In this document: positions 1 to 8,705 of the stretch, in pieces | Layout of the letters: each line of letters opens with the position of its first letter | How positions within the stretch are numbered: the stretch's first letter is position 1 | Origin: an uncultured Lachnospiraceae bacterium | Lineage (GTDB): Bacteria > Bacillota > Clostridia > Lachnospirales > Lachnospiraceae | Length of the DNA: 52,188 nucleotides | Reading direction: 5' to 3' | Assembly: GCA_902785985.1 (NCBI GenBank) | Contig: CADABA010000022.1 | Coordinates: 1-52,188 of the forward strand | Notes under the pieces: generated by a model | The model's database searches: none | Seen by the model: only the letters and a program-made list of their open reading frames with translations | What the model was told of the DNA's origin: nothing | Translations under genes and position numbers: made by a program

Positions 1-1
1 C

Positions 2-883
2 ATCGCGCTGGAAGGAATCATGGTCATCGGCGCGCTCTGCGCAAGCTTTGCACTGAAGGGATTTGACAGCGCCGGATGGGGAAAGGAACACCCTCAGATT
101 GCTATGTTCTTAGCAATTCTTATTGCCGGAATCTCCGGTATGGTATTTTCTGTTCTTCTGGCCTTTGCGGCAATCAACCTGAGAGCGGATCAGACGATCG
201 GCGGTACAGCGCTCAATATTTTCGCTCCGGCTTTTGCAGTCGTTATTACCTGGGCTGTGCAGGGACAGGGCCTCACAACGATCCAGATCCCTACCTGGAT
301 CCGTATTACGCAGGCTAATTTCGGTCTGGAAGCCGGAAACGGTTTTCTGGATTCGCTGATCTTCAAGTACTTTTACCTGACGACTCCGGTCGCAGTCGTG
401 CTTTTCATCATCGCATGGCTCCTGATGTACAAGACGAGGTTCGGACTCCGGCTCCGTGCGTGCGGAGAACATCCGCAGGCGGCTGACTCGGTCGGCATCA
501 ACGTATATAAGATGCGCTATGCCGGCGTCCTGATTTCAGGGTTCCTCGGGGGAGTCGGCGGCATTGCCTACACGATCGCGGTCGGAAGCGGCTTCAGCGC
601 GAGCGTCGGCGGATATGGTTTCCTTGCTCTCGCCGTAATGATCTTCGGTAACTGGAAACCTTTCCAGATCCTCGGATCCGCATTTTTCTTCGCGCTGTTC
701 AAGGTCATTGCAGCCTATAATTCCTCGATTCCTTTCCTGCCGAAGTTTGAAGGACTCAAGGATATTTCATCGCTCTATCAGATGCTTCCGTACATCGTCA
801 CAATGATCGTCCTGGTCTTCACTTCCAAGAGGTCTCAGGCACCGAAGGCGGAAGGCATACCGTACGATAAGGGAACAAGATAA
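2..883 (+). CDS. Nucleoside/BMP-type ABC transporter permease, 5'-truncated by the window
   Basis: Integral-membrane permease subunit of a branched-chain/ribose-type ABC importer (BPD_transp_2 family), of the subgroup that works with a Bmp lipoprotein to import nucleosides. The open frame runs unbroken to the left edge and reads IALEGIMVIGAL, the conserved start of the second part of this family, so the ATG at 20 is internal and only a short N-terminal piece is missing. Seven or so hydrophobic segments follow, with the family signature around LRACGEHPQAADSVGINV (residues about 150-167) and a Gly-rich GFLGGVGGIAYT segment. Its stop overlaps the start of the thymidine kinase gene (TAATG), implying translational coupling and a nucleoside salvage role. 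Partner ATPase and second permease genes would lie to the left, outside the window. Confidence 0.88.
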   Translation: MALEGIMVIGALCASFALKGFDSAGWGKEHPQIAMFLAILIAGISGMVFSVLLAFAAINLRADQTIGGTALNIFAPAFAVVITWAVQGQGLTTIQIPTWIRITQANFGLEAGNGFLDSLIFKYFYLTTPVAVVLFIIAWLLMYKTRFGLRLRACGEHPQAADSVGINVYKMRYAGVLISGFLGGVGGIAYTIAVGSGFSASVGGYGFLALAVMIFGNWKPFQILGSAFFFALFKVIAAYNSSIPFLPKFEGLKDISSLYQMLPYIVTMIVLVFTSKRSQAPKAEGIPYDKGTR

Positions 884-1503
884 TGGCAAAACTTTATTTC
901 CGCTATGGGGCGATGGGCAGTTCGAAGACGGCCAACGCCCTCATGGTGTGTTATAACTATGAGGAGAAAGGCCAGAAAGCGATCATTCTGAAGCCCCGGG
1001 TCGACAAACGGGACGGGGATGTGACGATCAGATCAAGGATCGGGCTCGAGAGAGAAGGGATGTACGCCGAGGAATTTCTTGAGAACGTCAGGACAAACTG
1101 GCTCCCGCTTCTCGGTCCGGAAAATGAAAGACCTGCAGAGGGCGAATGGACACAGTATCAGTGCATTATCGTTGACGAGGTCCAGTTCCTGAAAAAGGAG
1201 CAGATCGATCTTCTTGCGGACATAGTGGATTATTTTGATATCCCGGTCATCTGCTACGGGCTGCGCACGGATTTCACGAGCACTCTCTTTGAAGGGTCAA
1301 AGAGGCTTTTCGAGGTGGCGGACCGGATCGAGGAGATCCCGACGGTCTGCTGGTGCGGAAGGAGAGCGCATTTTAACGCGCGGTTCTCGGATGGGAAAAT
1401 TCTCCGGACCGGTGAACAAATCTTTCTCGGGGCGAATGAGAGCTATGTTTCTCTCTGCAGGAGGCACTTCAAAGAAGGGAATCTGGGCGAAAAAGGCAGG
1501 TAA
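883..1503 (+). CDS. tdk: Thymidine kinase (type II, zinc-containing)
   Basis: Phosphorylates thymidine to dTMP with ATP in the cytosolic pyrimidine salvage pathway. The 206-aa protein has the P-loop GAMGSSKT at residues 9-16, the DEVQF motif at 98-102 with the catalytic Glu, and a C-terminal zinc-binding lasso with CWC at 156-158 and CRRH at 192-195. Length and motif order match type II (bacterial/human-like) kinases rather than viral type I enzymes. The ATG overlaps the TAA of the preceding permease gene by one base. A long hairpin with a U tract follows, so this is probably the last gene of a nucleoside uptake operon. Confidence 0.93.
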   Translation: MAKLYFRYGAMGSSKTANALMVCYNYEEKGQKAIILKPRVDKRDGDVTIRSRIGLEREGMYAEEFLENVRTNWLPLLGPENERPAEGEWTQYQCIIVDEVQFLKKEQIDLLADIVDYFDIPVICYGLRTDFTSTLFEGSKRLFEVADRIEEIPTVCWCGRRAHFNARFSDGKILRTGEQIFLGANESYVSLCRRHFKEGNLGEKGR

Positions 1504-1535
1504 AACGTGACAAATGTGTATCGAATGCAATTCGA

Positions 1536-1641
1536 TACCTGCAGAGCTGCTGCACGATTGACGGAGTGCGGATTTCGGATGGCCGGGTGTGACCGGCCAT
1601 CCCGGTCTGCACCGGAAATCGGGCAGCGGCTCTTTTTCCGG
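1536..1641 (+). terminator. Very long rho-independent terminator after tdk
   Basis: The arms AGAGCTGCTGC and GCAGCGGCTCT enclose a second, nearly continuous stem that ends in GATGGCCGG / CCGGCCATC. The whole structure spans about 100 nt and is followed at once by TTTTT. The size is well above the usual 20-40 nt of an intrinsic terminator. Confidence 0.7.
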
Positions 1642-1661
1642 AAATGAACATAAAAAAGGAT

Positions 1662-1689
1662 GTTGCTATATTCAGCGGAACTTTTATAC
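1662..1689 (+). promoter_or_regulatory. Candidate sigma-A promoter for the histidine phosphatase gene
   Basis: TTGCTA and TATACT are separated by 16 bp, in an A/T-rich stretch just after the tdk terminator and about 50 bp before the ATG at 1738. The -35 match is partial, so this is inferred. Confidence 0.4.
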
Positions 1690-1737
1690 TTATATAGGAT
1701 CAAAAATCACACATTATACACAGAGGATTAGTAAAAT

Positions 1738-2459
1738 ATGAGAATTCTGATTATCAGGCACGGCGATCCGGATTATGTCAATGACTCGCTGACTCCGCGC
1801 GGAGACAGGGAGGCGGAGCTTCTGGCCGGGATCATAGACCGGTTCGGGATCGACGAGGTCTTCCTTTCCCCGCAGGGAAGAGCGCAGCGGACTCCAGGCT
1901 GGGGCTTTCCGGCACGACGCTTCAGTGGCTCCACGAATTTGTGCCGCTCATACGGCGTCCGGACCGGGACCCGGTGAAGACGATCGCATGGGACTGGAGA
2001 CCGTCTGACTGGACTGTCCATCCGGAGTTTTTTGACAAGGATCGGTGGTTCACGAATGAGATCATGACTGCAGGCGGGGTCGAAGAGGAATTCGTGAAGG
2101 TCACGGAAGGTCTCGACGAACTTTTGGCCGCGCACGGATACAGAAGAGACGGCCTTGTCTACCGGGTGGAGGAGAGTAACCATAAGACGCTCGCGTTCTT
2201 CTGCCACTTTGGAGTGGAATGTGTTATTCTGGGGCATCTGCTCAATATTTCTCCGATGCAGCTCTGGCATGGTTTTGCGGCTTCACCGACTTCTGTCACG
2301 AGCCTGTATACGGAGGAGCGTGTTCCCGGGACTGCAAGCTTCAGAGTGAACTTTTTCGGAGTGACGCCGCATCTTTTCGGTGCGGGGGTGGAAGTGTCCC
2401 GCCGGGCAAGGTTCGTGGAATGTGCCGGAGACCCGGGAGACGGATTCGAGAGGTCCTGA
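1738..2459 (+). pseudogene. Histidine phosphatase family gene, frameshifted
   Basis: The N-terminal frame (1738-1977) starts MRILIIRHGDPDY, the phosphoglycerate-mutase-like RHG catalytic motif, and continues through FLSPQGRAQ (family SPLGRAQDT). It then runs into unrelated residues. The rest of the family sequence (LQWLHEF, AWDWRPSDW, FFCHFGVECVI with the second catalytic His, PTSVTSLYTEER) continues in the -1 frame up to 2459. The joint lies near 1885-1900. Together the two frames give about 240 codons, near the family norm, but the section between GRAQ and WLHEF looks several residues short, which suggests a small out-of-frame deletion rather than one missing base. The 172-aa second frame has no ribosome site of its own. 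A sequencing error cannot be excluded. Confidence 0.75.
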
Positions 2460-2569
2460 AATTCCGGTGCTGCTTTCCGATGTTTTTGCCGGCACGGGTC
2501 TTTCACAGATTACCACAATAGAATTCCACGTCAGAGATTATCGGTGCCCGTGTAAAGGGGGAATGATGT

Positions 2570-3358
2570 ATGTCGGCACAACACCCTGGAAATGACAAAA
2601 GAAATAAGAACAAGTCAGCCGGCAGCACTTTTGTGACCGTCATTGCGGGACTGCTTGCGGCAGTGATTGCCTGTGCGGTGGGTATGATCATCTATATTCT
2701 GGTGGTGGATGACCCCATCATCGGCTCCGGATTCTTAAGCTCGGAGGAGGAGTCCGCAGATGTATCGGAGATCCTTCCTGTATTTGCTGATCACGATCCG
2801 GATTTTTATGACAATATCAACGCGTCCAGAATTCCGGAATACGGGAACGGGAAAAAGTATATAGCGATTCATTATCTGGGAGTGAATGCGCAGAATAATA
2901 CGATCGAGGCAAATGGTGAAGGTGCTCATTTCTATATTTACTGGGACGGAACGATTTATCAGGCCGCCGGTCTGGATGCAGTGACCTGGCATGTCGGGAC
3001 TTCCGGCGGGACCTACACCCAGATTCATGATAAGGCAAACAATTATAATACGATCGGCATCGAGATGTGTGCAAAATGCGACGGGGATGCGACGAACGAC
3101 CGTGATGAACAGTGGTATATCACAGAAGAGACGCAGGAAGCCTGTATATTGCTTGTGAGATATCTTATGAAGGAACTGAACATCCCGAAGGATCATGTCC
3201 TGCGGCACGGAGATATCGTCAATAAGTGGTGCCCGGCACCTTATTTTACGGATAACGGATATAATGGTACATGGACATGGGATATTTTCCGGGAGAAGCT
3301 TGAGGCAATTCCGAGATCCAGGGTGCCGGCTTTTCCGGTCCGCTACGACAGTGACTGA
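2570..3358 (+). CDS. Membrane-anchored N-acetylmuramoyl-L-alanine amidase (Amidase_2/PGRP type)
   Basis: Probably cleaves the amide bond between MurNAc and the stem peptide in the cell wall. The 262-aa protein has a basic cytoplasmic N-terminus, one transmembrane helix (about 20-46), a short acidic linker, and an Amidase_2 fold. The zinc ligands are visible: AIHYLG (His at about 101) and VLRHGDIVNKWCPAPY near residue 215, giving the His and Cys ligands. Between them are FYIYWDGTIYQ and NTIGIEMC, the usual strands of the fold. It should sit on the outer face of the membrane. The start follows a GGGGG ribosome site. Specificity (wall turnover or recycling) cannot be told from sequence. Confidence 0.85.
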   Translation: MSAQHPGNDKRNKNKSAGSTFVTVIAGLLAAVIACAVGMIIYILVVDDPIIGSGFLSSEEESADVSEILPVFADHDPDFYDNINASRIPEYGNGKKYIAIHYLGVNAQNNTIEANGEGAHFYIYWDGTIYQAAGLDAVTWHVGTSGGTYTQIHDKANNYNTIGIEMCAKCDGDATNDRDEQWYITEETQEACILLVRYLMKELNIPKDHVLRHGDIVNKWCPAPYFTDNGYNGTWTWDIFREKLEAIPRSRVPAFPVRYDSD

Positions 3359-3361
3359 GTC

Positions 3362-3441
3362 CAAGAACGCTTCAGCGTTCCTGCCGCGCCGCGCTTACGT
3401 GCGAAGCACCTTCTACTTACGCGGCTGCGATCCGCCGGATC
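3362..3441 (-). repeat. R repeat copy 1 (reverse orientation)
   Basis: A copy of the ~78-bp GC-rich R element, beginning three bases after the amidase stop. It contains the CAAGAACGC hairpin, the GTGCGAAGCAC hairpin and the terminal TCCGCCGGA palindrome. It diverges in the middle (TTACG instead of the usual TGCG arms). More GC-rich palindromic sequence follows to about 3480. Confidence 0.75.
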
Positions 3442-3490
3442 GCGTACCGTGCGCTGCAAAAAAGCGCCGGCACGCCGCGGCAGGAACACG

Positions 3491-3522
3491 AGGCATCTTT
3501 GAAGGGAGGCATCTTTGAAGGG
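3491..3522 (+). repeat. Perfect 16-bp tandem duplication carrying a ribosome binding site
   Basis: AGGCATCTTTGAAGGG occurs twice in direct succession (3491-3506 and 3507-3522). Each unit supplies a GAAGGGAG-type Shine-Dalgarno. The TTG start at 3515 lies inside the second unit. Confidence 0.85.
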
Positions 3523-5050
3523 AGAGAAGAAGAGAACGATGTATTTTACGTATCAATCTTTCAGAAAATTCTGCAAAGAGAATATTCCTCTGCTTATCCT
3601 GGTCCCGATCATAACCTTTATGGCGTACGGAGGAAAAATCTTTTACCAGACCGTTTCGTTCGATCTGGAGATTCTGATGGACAGTCCCGTGGAGTTTTAT
3701 AATTCCTGGCTCACTCTGCGACGGTGGGCGCTGCTTCCCTATAAGTATCTTTCAGGGACGTGGGTCTTCAGCATGCCGATGGAGATCATCTATCTGATCA
3801 TTAACCTGATGGCTGCCATGGTCCTTTTTGCGTGGCTGCTGGATGTTCTGACAGATGGAAAGAACCGGCTCGGCAATGCAGTTTTCCTGACTCTCTTCCT
3901 CACGCATCCTGTATGGGGAGAACAGTATGTCTATATGCTTCAGGGGGCAGCGATTTCCTTTTATACGGCACTGACCGCTGTCGCGCTCATGCTGTTTGCG
4001 GACGGTGCAGTCCATAAATCGCTTCCGCGATTTCTCCTCGGGCTCGTTGCTTCGGTTTTCTGCTTCGGAGCGTATCAGTCCTTTGACTCGCTGATCGTAG
4101 CCGGTCTTTGTGCTGTGTTTATTCTGGTCATGCGAAGGGAGAAAATGGACGCCCGTGCCGGCTGGATCCTTGTCCTTAAGTGCGCAGTCTGTATTCTGGG
4201 TGCTTTTGCGATTTCCCAGGTGATCGGGAATATTCTGGTCAGGGTCACAGGAGTTCCTGCCAGCAGTTATTTCGACAATATGATCTCCTGGGGAAAGTTG
4301 CCAGTGGGGGAATGCCTGCTCAAGATCCGACGTTCGATCGGAAAGATCTTTTTCGCGAAGGATTTTTACTATAATCTTCTTTATCCGGTCTGCACTGTAC
4401 TTGGAGCTGCCCTTATCTTTATCAGAAGAAAGGAATACAAGTGCGTTGTGCTTCCGTTTCTCGCCTTCTGTCTCCTGGTTCTTGCACCGTTCTACCTGAT
4501 TTTTCTTACAGGTCAGTCGCAGCAGTCCAGATCGCATTTCGCGGGACCTTTTGCGTTCGCATTCCTTGCATTTTTCGTGCTGCTCGAACTCAGGGGAAAG
4601 ATTTTTTACATAATCGGGGCGGTACTGGCTTTCGTGATCAGTCTGTCCCAGATCGAGCTGATCGAGAGGATCCACTACACGGAATATGTGCGCTATGAGC
4701 AGGATCTGGCCCGGGCAACGGATATTTCACGCAGGATCAATATGATAACGGGTACGGAAGAGTGTCCTCTTCCGCTCGTGTTCGTCGGAAACTGTGCAAA
4801 TTCCATGAACGAGACCTGTGTGCCGAAACATGACGATGCTTATGTCGGGACTTCGCTCTTTGAGGTGGAGCAGATCGCGCCGAATAAACTGAATTCTTTT
4901 ATGAGTCAGCATGGAATGCTCTATGGATATGCGTCCCATGATCAGATCAGGCGGGGCTATCAGCTTTCCGCCGAACGGGGACTGCCGACCTATCCGGCAG
5001 ACGGGTCGATCGCAATTATTGAAGACATCATCATCGTTCGCCTGAGCTGA
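3515..5050 (+). CDS. GtrII-like polytopic membrane glucosyltransferase-domain protein
   Basis: A 511-aa protein with about ten hydrophobic helices, resembling the GtrII (PF14264) family of polyprenyl-phosphate-sugar-dependent glucosyltransferases that modify surface polysaccharides. The N-terminal block FDLEILMDSP...NSWLTLRRWALLPYKYL, with an acidic pair after the first helix, fits that family. A soluble ~100-aa C-terminal domain follows the last helix. The TTG at 3515 is preceded by GGGAGG at good spacing. The alternative ATG at 3539 (MYFTYQ) also has a purine-rich site, so the start is uncertain by eight codons. It precedes the ABC cassette by 24 bp and may share its transcript. Substrate unknown. 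Confidence 0.7.
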   Translation: MKGEKKRTMYFTYQSFRKFCKENIPLLILVPIITFMAYGGKIFYQTVSFDLEILMDSPVEFYNSWLTLRRWALLPYKYLSGTWVFSMPMEIIYLIINLMAAMVLFAWLLDVLTDGKNRLGNAVFLTLFLTHPVWGEQYVYMLQGAAISFYTALTAVALMLFADGAVHKSLPRFLLGLVASVFCFGAYQSFDSLIVAGLCAVFILVMRREKMDARAGWILVLKCAVCILGAFAISQVIGNILVRVTGVPASSYFDNMISWGKLPVGECLLKIRRSIGKIFFAKDFYYNLLYPVCTVLGAALIFIRRKEYKCVVLPFLAFCLLVLAPFYLIFLTGQSQQSRSHFAGPFAFAFLAFFVLLELRGKIFYIIGAVLAFVISLSQIELIERIHYTEYVRYEQDLARATDISRRINMITGTEECPLPLVFVGNCANSMNETCVPKHDDAYVGTSLFEVEQIAPNKLNSFMSQHGMLYGYASHDQIRRGYQLSAERGLPTYPADGSIAIIEDIIIVRLS

Positions 5051-5074
5051 TCGGGACTTTCGGAGGAAGCAATT

Positions 5075-6094
5075 TTGATAGAAGTCAGAAATCTGACAAA
5101 ACGATACGGAAATCGTATTGCCGTGGACGATCTGAATTTTACGATCGGGCAGGGCCGGATCTACGGCTTTCTGGGACCGAACGGAGCCGGAAAATCCACG
5201 ACGATGAATATTATGACAGGGTATCTGGCTCCGTCGGCAGGGGATGTGCTGATCGACGGGGTCAGTATCGTCGATATGCCGGAGAAAGCGAAGACACATA
5301 TCGGCTATCTGCCTGAGATCCCTCCGCTCTATTCGGATATGACGGTTCGGGAATATCTGTCCTTTGCTGCGGAACTTCGGAAGGTGCCCCGCAGGAAGAT
5401 CAGGGAGAGATGTGACGCCGTTATGGCCGATCTCTCTCTCGTTGAGTGTGCGGACAGATTAATTCGGAATCTCTCCAAGGGGTATCGGCAGCGGATCGGG
5501 CTGGCCCAGGCTCTTGTGCATGAGCCCGAGACACTGATCCTGGACGAACCGACGGTAGGTCTTGATCCCAAACAGATCATTGAGATCCGGGAATTGATAA
5601 AAAAACTCGGGAAGAAGCATACGGTAATTCTCAGCTCCCATATTCTCGCGGAGGTCAGCGAAATCTGCGACACAATTCTCATTCTGTCCGGGGGAAAGCT
5701 TAAGGCGTCCGGAAGTCCGGCAGAGCTGACAAAAGGACAGAGCGGGGCGATCGCTGTTACAGTGACTTCTCCCGCAGACGAGAAGAAGATTCTTGCCGCA
5801 CTCTCACCGAAGCTTTCGAAAGGGCAGGTCCGGTTCAGCTCTGATCCGGCAGGTCTGGTCCGGGCGGAAATTACAATTGGCGAAGAGACTGTCAGGAACG
5901 ATCCGGAGCTTGCTTCCGATCCCAGAAGATTCGTCTCGGGTCTTCTCGCGCAGGCTTCCTGTCCGTACTATTCTGTCGAGATCATGGAATCGAGTCTGGA
6001 AAAGATTTTCCTGGAGCTCACGGAAGAGCAGGAAACCGCTGCGGAGAGGAAAGCAGCTGCGGAGCCGGAGAATGGGAAGGAGGCCGGAGAGTGA
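5075..6094 (+). CDS. ABC transporter ATP-binding protein (Gld/ABC-2 type exporter)
   Basis: Cytosolic ATPase of an ABC-2 exporter. Walker A GPNGAGKST is at about 35-43, the signature LSKGYRQR at about 135, and Walker B LILDEP at about 160, followed by a switch His in ILSSHILAE. The TTG start at 5075 has a clear CGGAGGAAG site. A ~100-aa C-terminal extension after the nucleotide-binding domain is common in GldA/NosF-like ATPases. The gene overlaps the next permease gene by four bases (GTGA), so the two subunits are translationally coupled. The following GldG- and DUF4340-type genes mark this as the widespread Gld-like transport cassette, whose substrate in Firmicutes is not known. Confidence 0.9.
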   Translation: MIEVRNLTKRYGNRIAVDDLNFTIGQGRIYGFLGPNGAGKSTTMNIMTGYLAPSAGDVLIDGVSIVDMPEKAKTHIGYLPEIPPLYSDMTVREYLSFAAELRKVPRRKIRERCDAVMADLSLVECADRLIRNLSKGYRQRIGLAQALVHEPETLILDEPTVGLDPKQIIEIRELIKKLGKKHTVILSSHILAEVSEICDTILILSGGKLKASGSPAELTKGQSGAIAVTVTSPADEKKILAALSPKLSKGQVRFSSDPAGLVRAEITIGEETVRNDPELASDPRRFVSGLLAQASCPYYSVEIMESSLEKIFLELTEEQETAAERKAAAEPENGKEAGE

Positions 6095-6954
6095 GAGCAG
6101 TTTATAAAAAGGAACTCAGGTCGTCTTTTACCACCATGACAGGCCCGGTCGCAATTGCCGTGATGCTGTTTATCGCTGGCTATATGTTCAGGACGTATAA
6201 TCTGGCGAATGGCCTCTCTTCCGTAATCTATGCGGTCTTCAACTCGAGTCTCATTTTCTATTTTGTCGTCCCGATTCTTTCCATGAGAGTTTTCGCGGAG
6301 GAACGCAGACAACGGACGGACCAGCTGCTTTTCACCGCGCCGGTGCGTCTGATTGATATTATTTTAGGAAAGTATTTTGCACTCGTGACGGTCTTTGCAG
6401 TGCCGGTGCTCGTACTTTGCACGATGCCGGTCGTGCTGCGCCCGTCAGGCGGCTCGACACCTGCACTCGACTATGCGGGGATCCTGGTATTCTTCCTCAT
6501 GGGCTGCGCCTATCTCTCAGCGGGTATGTTCATCTCCACGCTGACGGAGAATCTGATCGTTTCCGCCATCCTGAACATTCTGTTCGTCGCTGTCACGATG
6601 ATGATCCACAACGCGTATTCGATGATCAGCGGGACTGTGTTTACGTCGATGATCTTTTTCGTTGTGCTTTCGTTCCTGATCGGGATCGCCGTGTATGCGA
6701 TGACGGGTTTTTACTGGCTTTCGATCGGTGTGCTGACCGTGCTGGCCGCTGTCTCGCTTATTCTGTCCTACATGGAGTCAGGGTTTATTACGGGATCCGC
6801 GGAGAAGATCCTGGGAATACTGGATTTCTATTCGCATTTTGAATCCTTTGTCTACGAGACTTTCAGCCTGACGGATATCGCGTATTTCATTTCCGCCATC
6901 GCTGTGGGAATCATACTCACCCACACGTCTATCGTGCGGCGCAGGTGGAACTGA
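6091..6954 (+). CDS. ABC-2 type permease (GldF-like)
   Basis: A 287-aa membrane subunit with six predicted helices that partners the ATPase encoded upstream. RAVYKKELRSSF at the N-terminus and the cytoplasmic loop SMRVFAEERRQRTDQLLFTAPV are characteristic of GldF/ABC-2 permeases. The GTG start at 6091 overlaps the upstream TGA, and no independent promoter is visible. A 157-bp gap to the next gene contains a fragment of the X repeat (6986-7020). Confidence 0.88.
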   Translation: MRAVYKKELRSSFTTMTGPVAIAVMLFIAGYMFRTYNLANGLSSVIYAVFNSSLIFYFVVPILSMRVFAEERRQRTDQLLFTAPVRLIDIILGKYFALVTVFAVPVLVLCTMPVVLRPSGGSTPALDYAGILVFFLMGCAYLSAGMFISTLTENLIVSAILNILFVAVTMMIHNAYSMISGTVFTSMIFFVVLSFLIGIAVYAMTGFYWLSIGVLTVLAAVSLILSYMESGFITGSAEKILGILDFYSHFESFVYETFSLTDIAYFISAIAVGIILTHTSIVRRRWN

Positions 6955-6985
6955 GGAAATTCGGATCTCTGCAACGGGGGAGGAT

Positions 6986-7020
6986 GTTTCGGGAAGCCTC
7001 AGGAATCCGGATGCAGGGAG
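6986..7020 (+). repeat. X repeat fragment
   Basis: CCTCAGGAATCCGGATGC here is identical to the right end of X copy 1 (near 33560). The palindromic left part is absent. It lies in the gap between the permease and GldG-like genes. Confidence 0.5.
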
Positions 7021-7111
7021 TTTCAGCAGATGATCATCGCGTGGCAAAGCACAGAACACAGGATCTTCCTGTTTCTGACGGGTCTGTACCACGATTACCG
7101 AAAGGATTTTT

Positions 7112-8650
7112 TTGATGAAGAAATTTAAAATGAAGACCGGAGATCCGTCGGCAGACGCAGGTGAAAAGCGCCCGGGCTTCAACGCCCGCTCGGCGCTCAA
7201 CGGTTCCTACGCGATGGGTATGACCGGAATGATCCTCGCACTGATCTTAGTGATCAACCTGATCATCGGAGCGCTGCCCCTTAAGTATACGAAGTTCGAT
7301 CTGTCAAAGTCCGGTCTTTATACGATCGGGGAGGAGACAAAGGCGGTCCTCGCGGAGCTTCAGGAGGATGTCAGTCTGTATTTCCTCACAAAATCGGGGA
7401 GTGAGGACGCCACGATCGAGACGCTGCTTGGGGCATATGAGAGCGGATCTGCGCATGTTCATGTGAAAAAGGTCGATATTATTGCTGACCCGACGTTCAC
7501 TTCTGCTTATACGGAAGATACAGTGTCTGCAAACAGCGTGATCGTTGAATGCGGGGACAGATACAGGATCGTCGATTATTACGATATTTATATGACCGAT
7601 ATGAAAAACGGATACAGCGCCGAGTTTGACGGGGAAGGGCAGATCACATCAGCGATCGCCTCCGCAGCGAGCGGAGAGAGCTCTGTGGCGTACATCACGA
7701 CCGGCCATGGGGAGATCCTCCTGTCCGCATCGATGGAGGACGCGCTCGGGAAAGCCGACATAGAGACGAAAAACCTGAATCTGCTGTCTCAGGAGATACC
7801 GGCAGACTGTGATTTTCTGATCATTTTTGCGCCGATGCAGGATTTTACCCCTGAGGAGGCGGCAAAAGTCCGGAGTTATCTGGGCAGTGGAGGACATGCG
7901 CTGATCGTTTCCGTCCTCGGTGCCCATGAGGCGGAGAATTTTGAGAGTATTATGGGTTCCTATGGGGTGCGTGTGGTTGATTCGCTCGTCCTTGAGAGGG
8001 ACACGGATCATTATATGGAGATGCCGTATCTGCTCCTGCCGAATGTGTCGTCCCTCTCCGAGGTGACGGACAGCATCTCCGGCATGAACCTTGTTGCAGG
8101 CTACGCGGAAGCCCTGTCGACAGCGGAATCTCAGGATTCCTCTTATGCAGTGCTTCCGCTGCTTTCCACATCGGAATCAGCATATCTGAAACCGATTGAA
8201 ACGGATACGATCGAGTACGCGGAAGGGGATGTGACCGGAAGCTTTCTTCTCGGAGTGCAGGTGGAACAGACAATGTCTGTGACCGGTCACGGTACACCTG
8301 ACGTTGATCTCTCCGGAGCAGACAGCGGGGAAGAGAACAGGGAGGATGTTCCGATCACCAAAATCCTGTGCTATTCGACACCCTGTATTTTCAGTTCGGA
8401 CGCTCTCTCATCGATCCTGCAGACGCAGGTCTCGATGCCGGAGGGCAATATGGCGCTCTTTGCCGACAGTATCAGCTATCTCGCTGACCGAAAAATCACG
8501 GTCTCTGTCCCGGCAAAGTCGATGATGAATGCGACGATCACCGTATCTGAGAAGACAGCCAACCTGCTCGGAAATGTTTATATGTTCGTCATTCCGGGTG
8601 TGATCCTTGCCGCCGGTGCATTTCTCATGATCCGCAGGCGTGCAAAGTGA
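7112..8650 (+). CDS. GldG-like ABC transporter auxiliary protein
   Basis: A 512-aa protein with one N-terminal transmembrane helix (about 35-55), a large extracytoplasmic region, and a C-terminal helix ending in a short basic tail (MIRRRAK). The N-terminal pattern KYTKFDLSKSGLYTIGEETKAVL matches the GldG/ABC_transp_aux family, in which the region folds like a periplasmic sensor; YITTGHGE near residue 196 is the typical GldG motif. TTG (7112) and ATG (7115) are adjacent possible starts after AAAGGA; the ATG gives better spacing. Its position after ATPase and permease genes supports a structural or substrate-handling role in the same transporter. Confidence 0.82.
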   Translation: MMKKFKMKTGDPSADAGEKRPGFNARSALNGSYAMGMTGMILALILVINLIIGALPLKYTKFDLSKSGLYTIGEETKAVLAELQEDVSLYFLTKSGSEDATIETLLGAYESGSAHVHVKKVDIIADPTFTSAYTEDTVSANSVIVECGDRYRIVDYYDIYMTDMKNGYSAEFDGEGQITSAIASAASGESSVAYITTGHGEILLSASMEDALGKADIETKNLNLLSQEIPADCDFLIIFAPMQDFTPEEAAKVRSYLGSGGHALIVSVLGAHEAENFESIMGSYGVRVVDSLVLERDTDHYMEMPYLLLPNVSSLSEVTDSISGMNLVAGYAEALSTAESQDSSYAVLPLLSTSESAYLKPIETDTIEYAEGDVTGSFLLGVQVEQTMSVTGHGTPDVDLSGADSGEENREDVPITKILCYSTPCIFSSDALSSILQTQVSMPEGNMALFADSISYLADRKITVSVPAKSMMNATITVSEKTANLLGNVYMFVIPGVILAAGAFLMIRRRAK

Positions 8651-8705
8651 ACAGCTGCAGCAGGAACTTTTTCAGCCATTATTCGGACAGTCGGGGAAAA
8701 ATGAC

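Noticed and set aside
1880-1905. Programmed ribosomal frameshift in the histidine phosphatase gene
   Set aside because: No slippery heptamer or downstream structure is seen, and residues appear to be missing at the joint, which fits deletion better.
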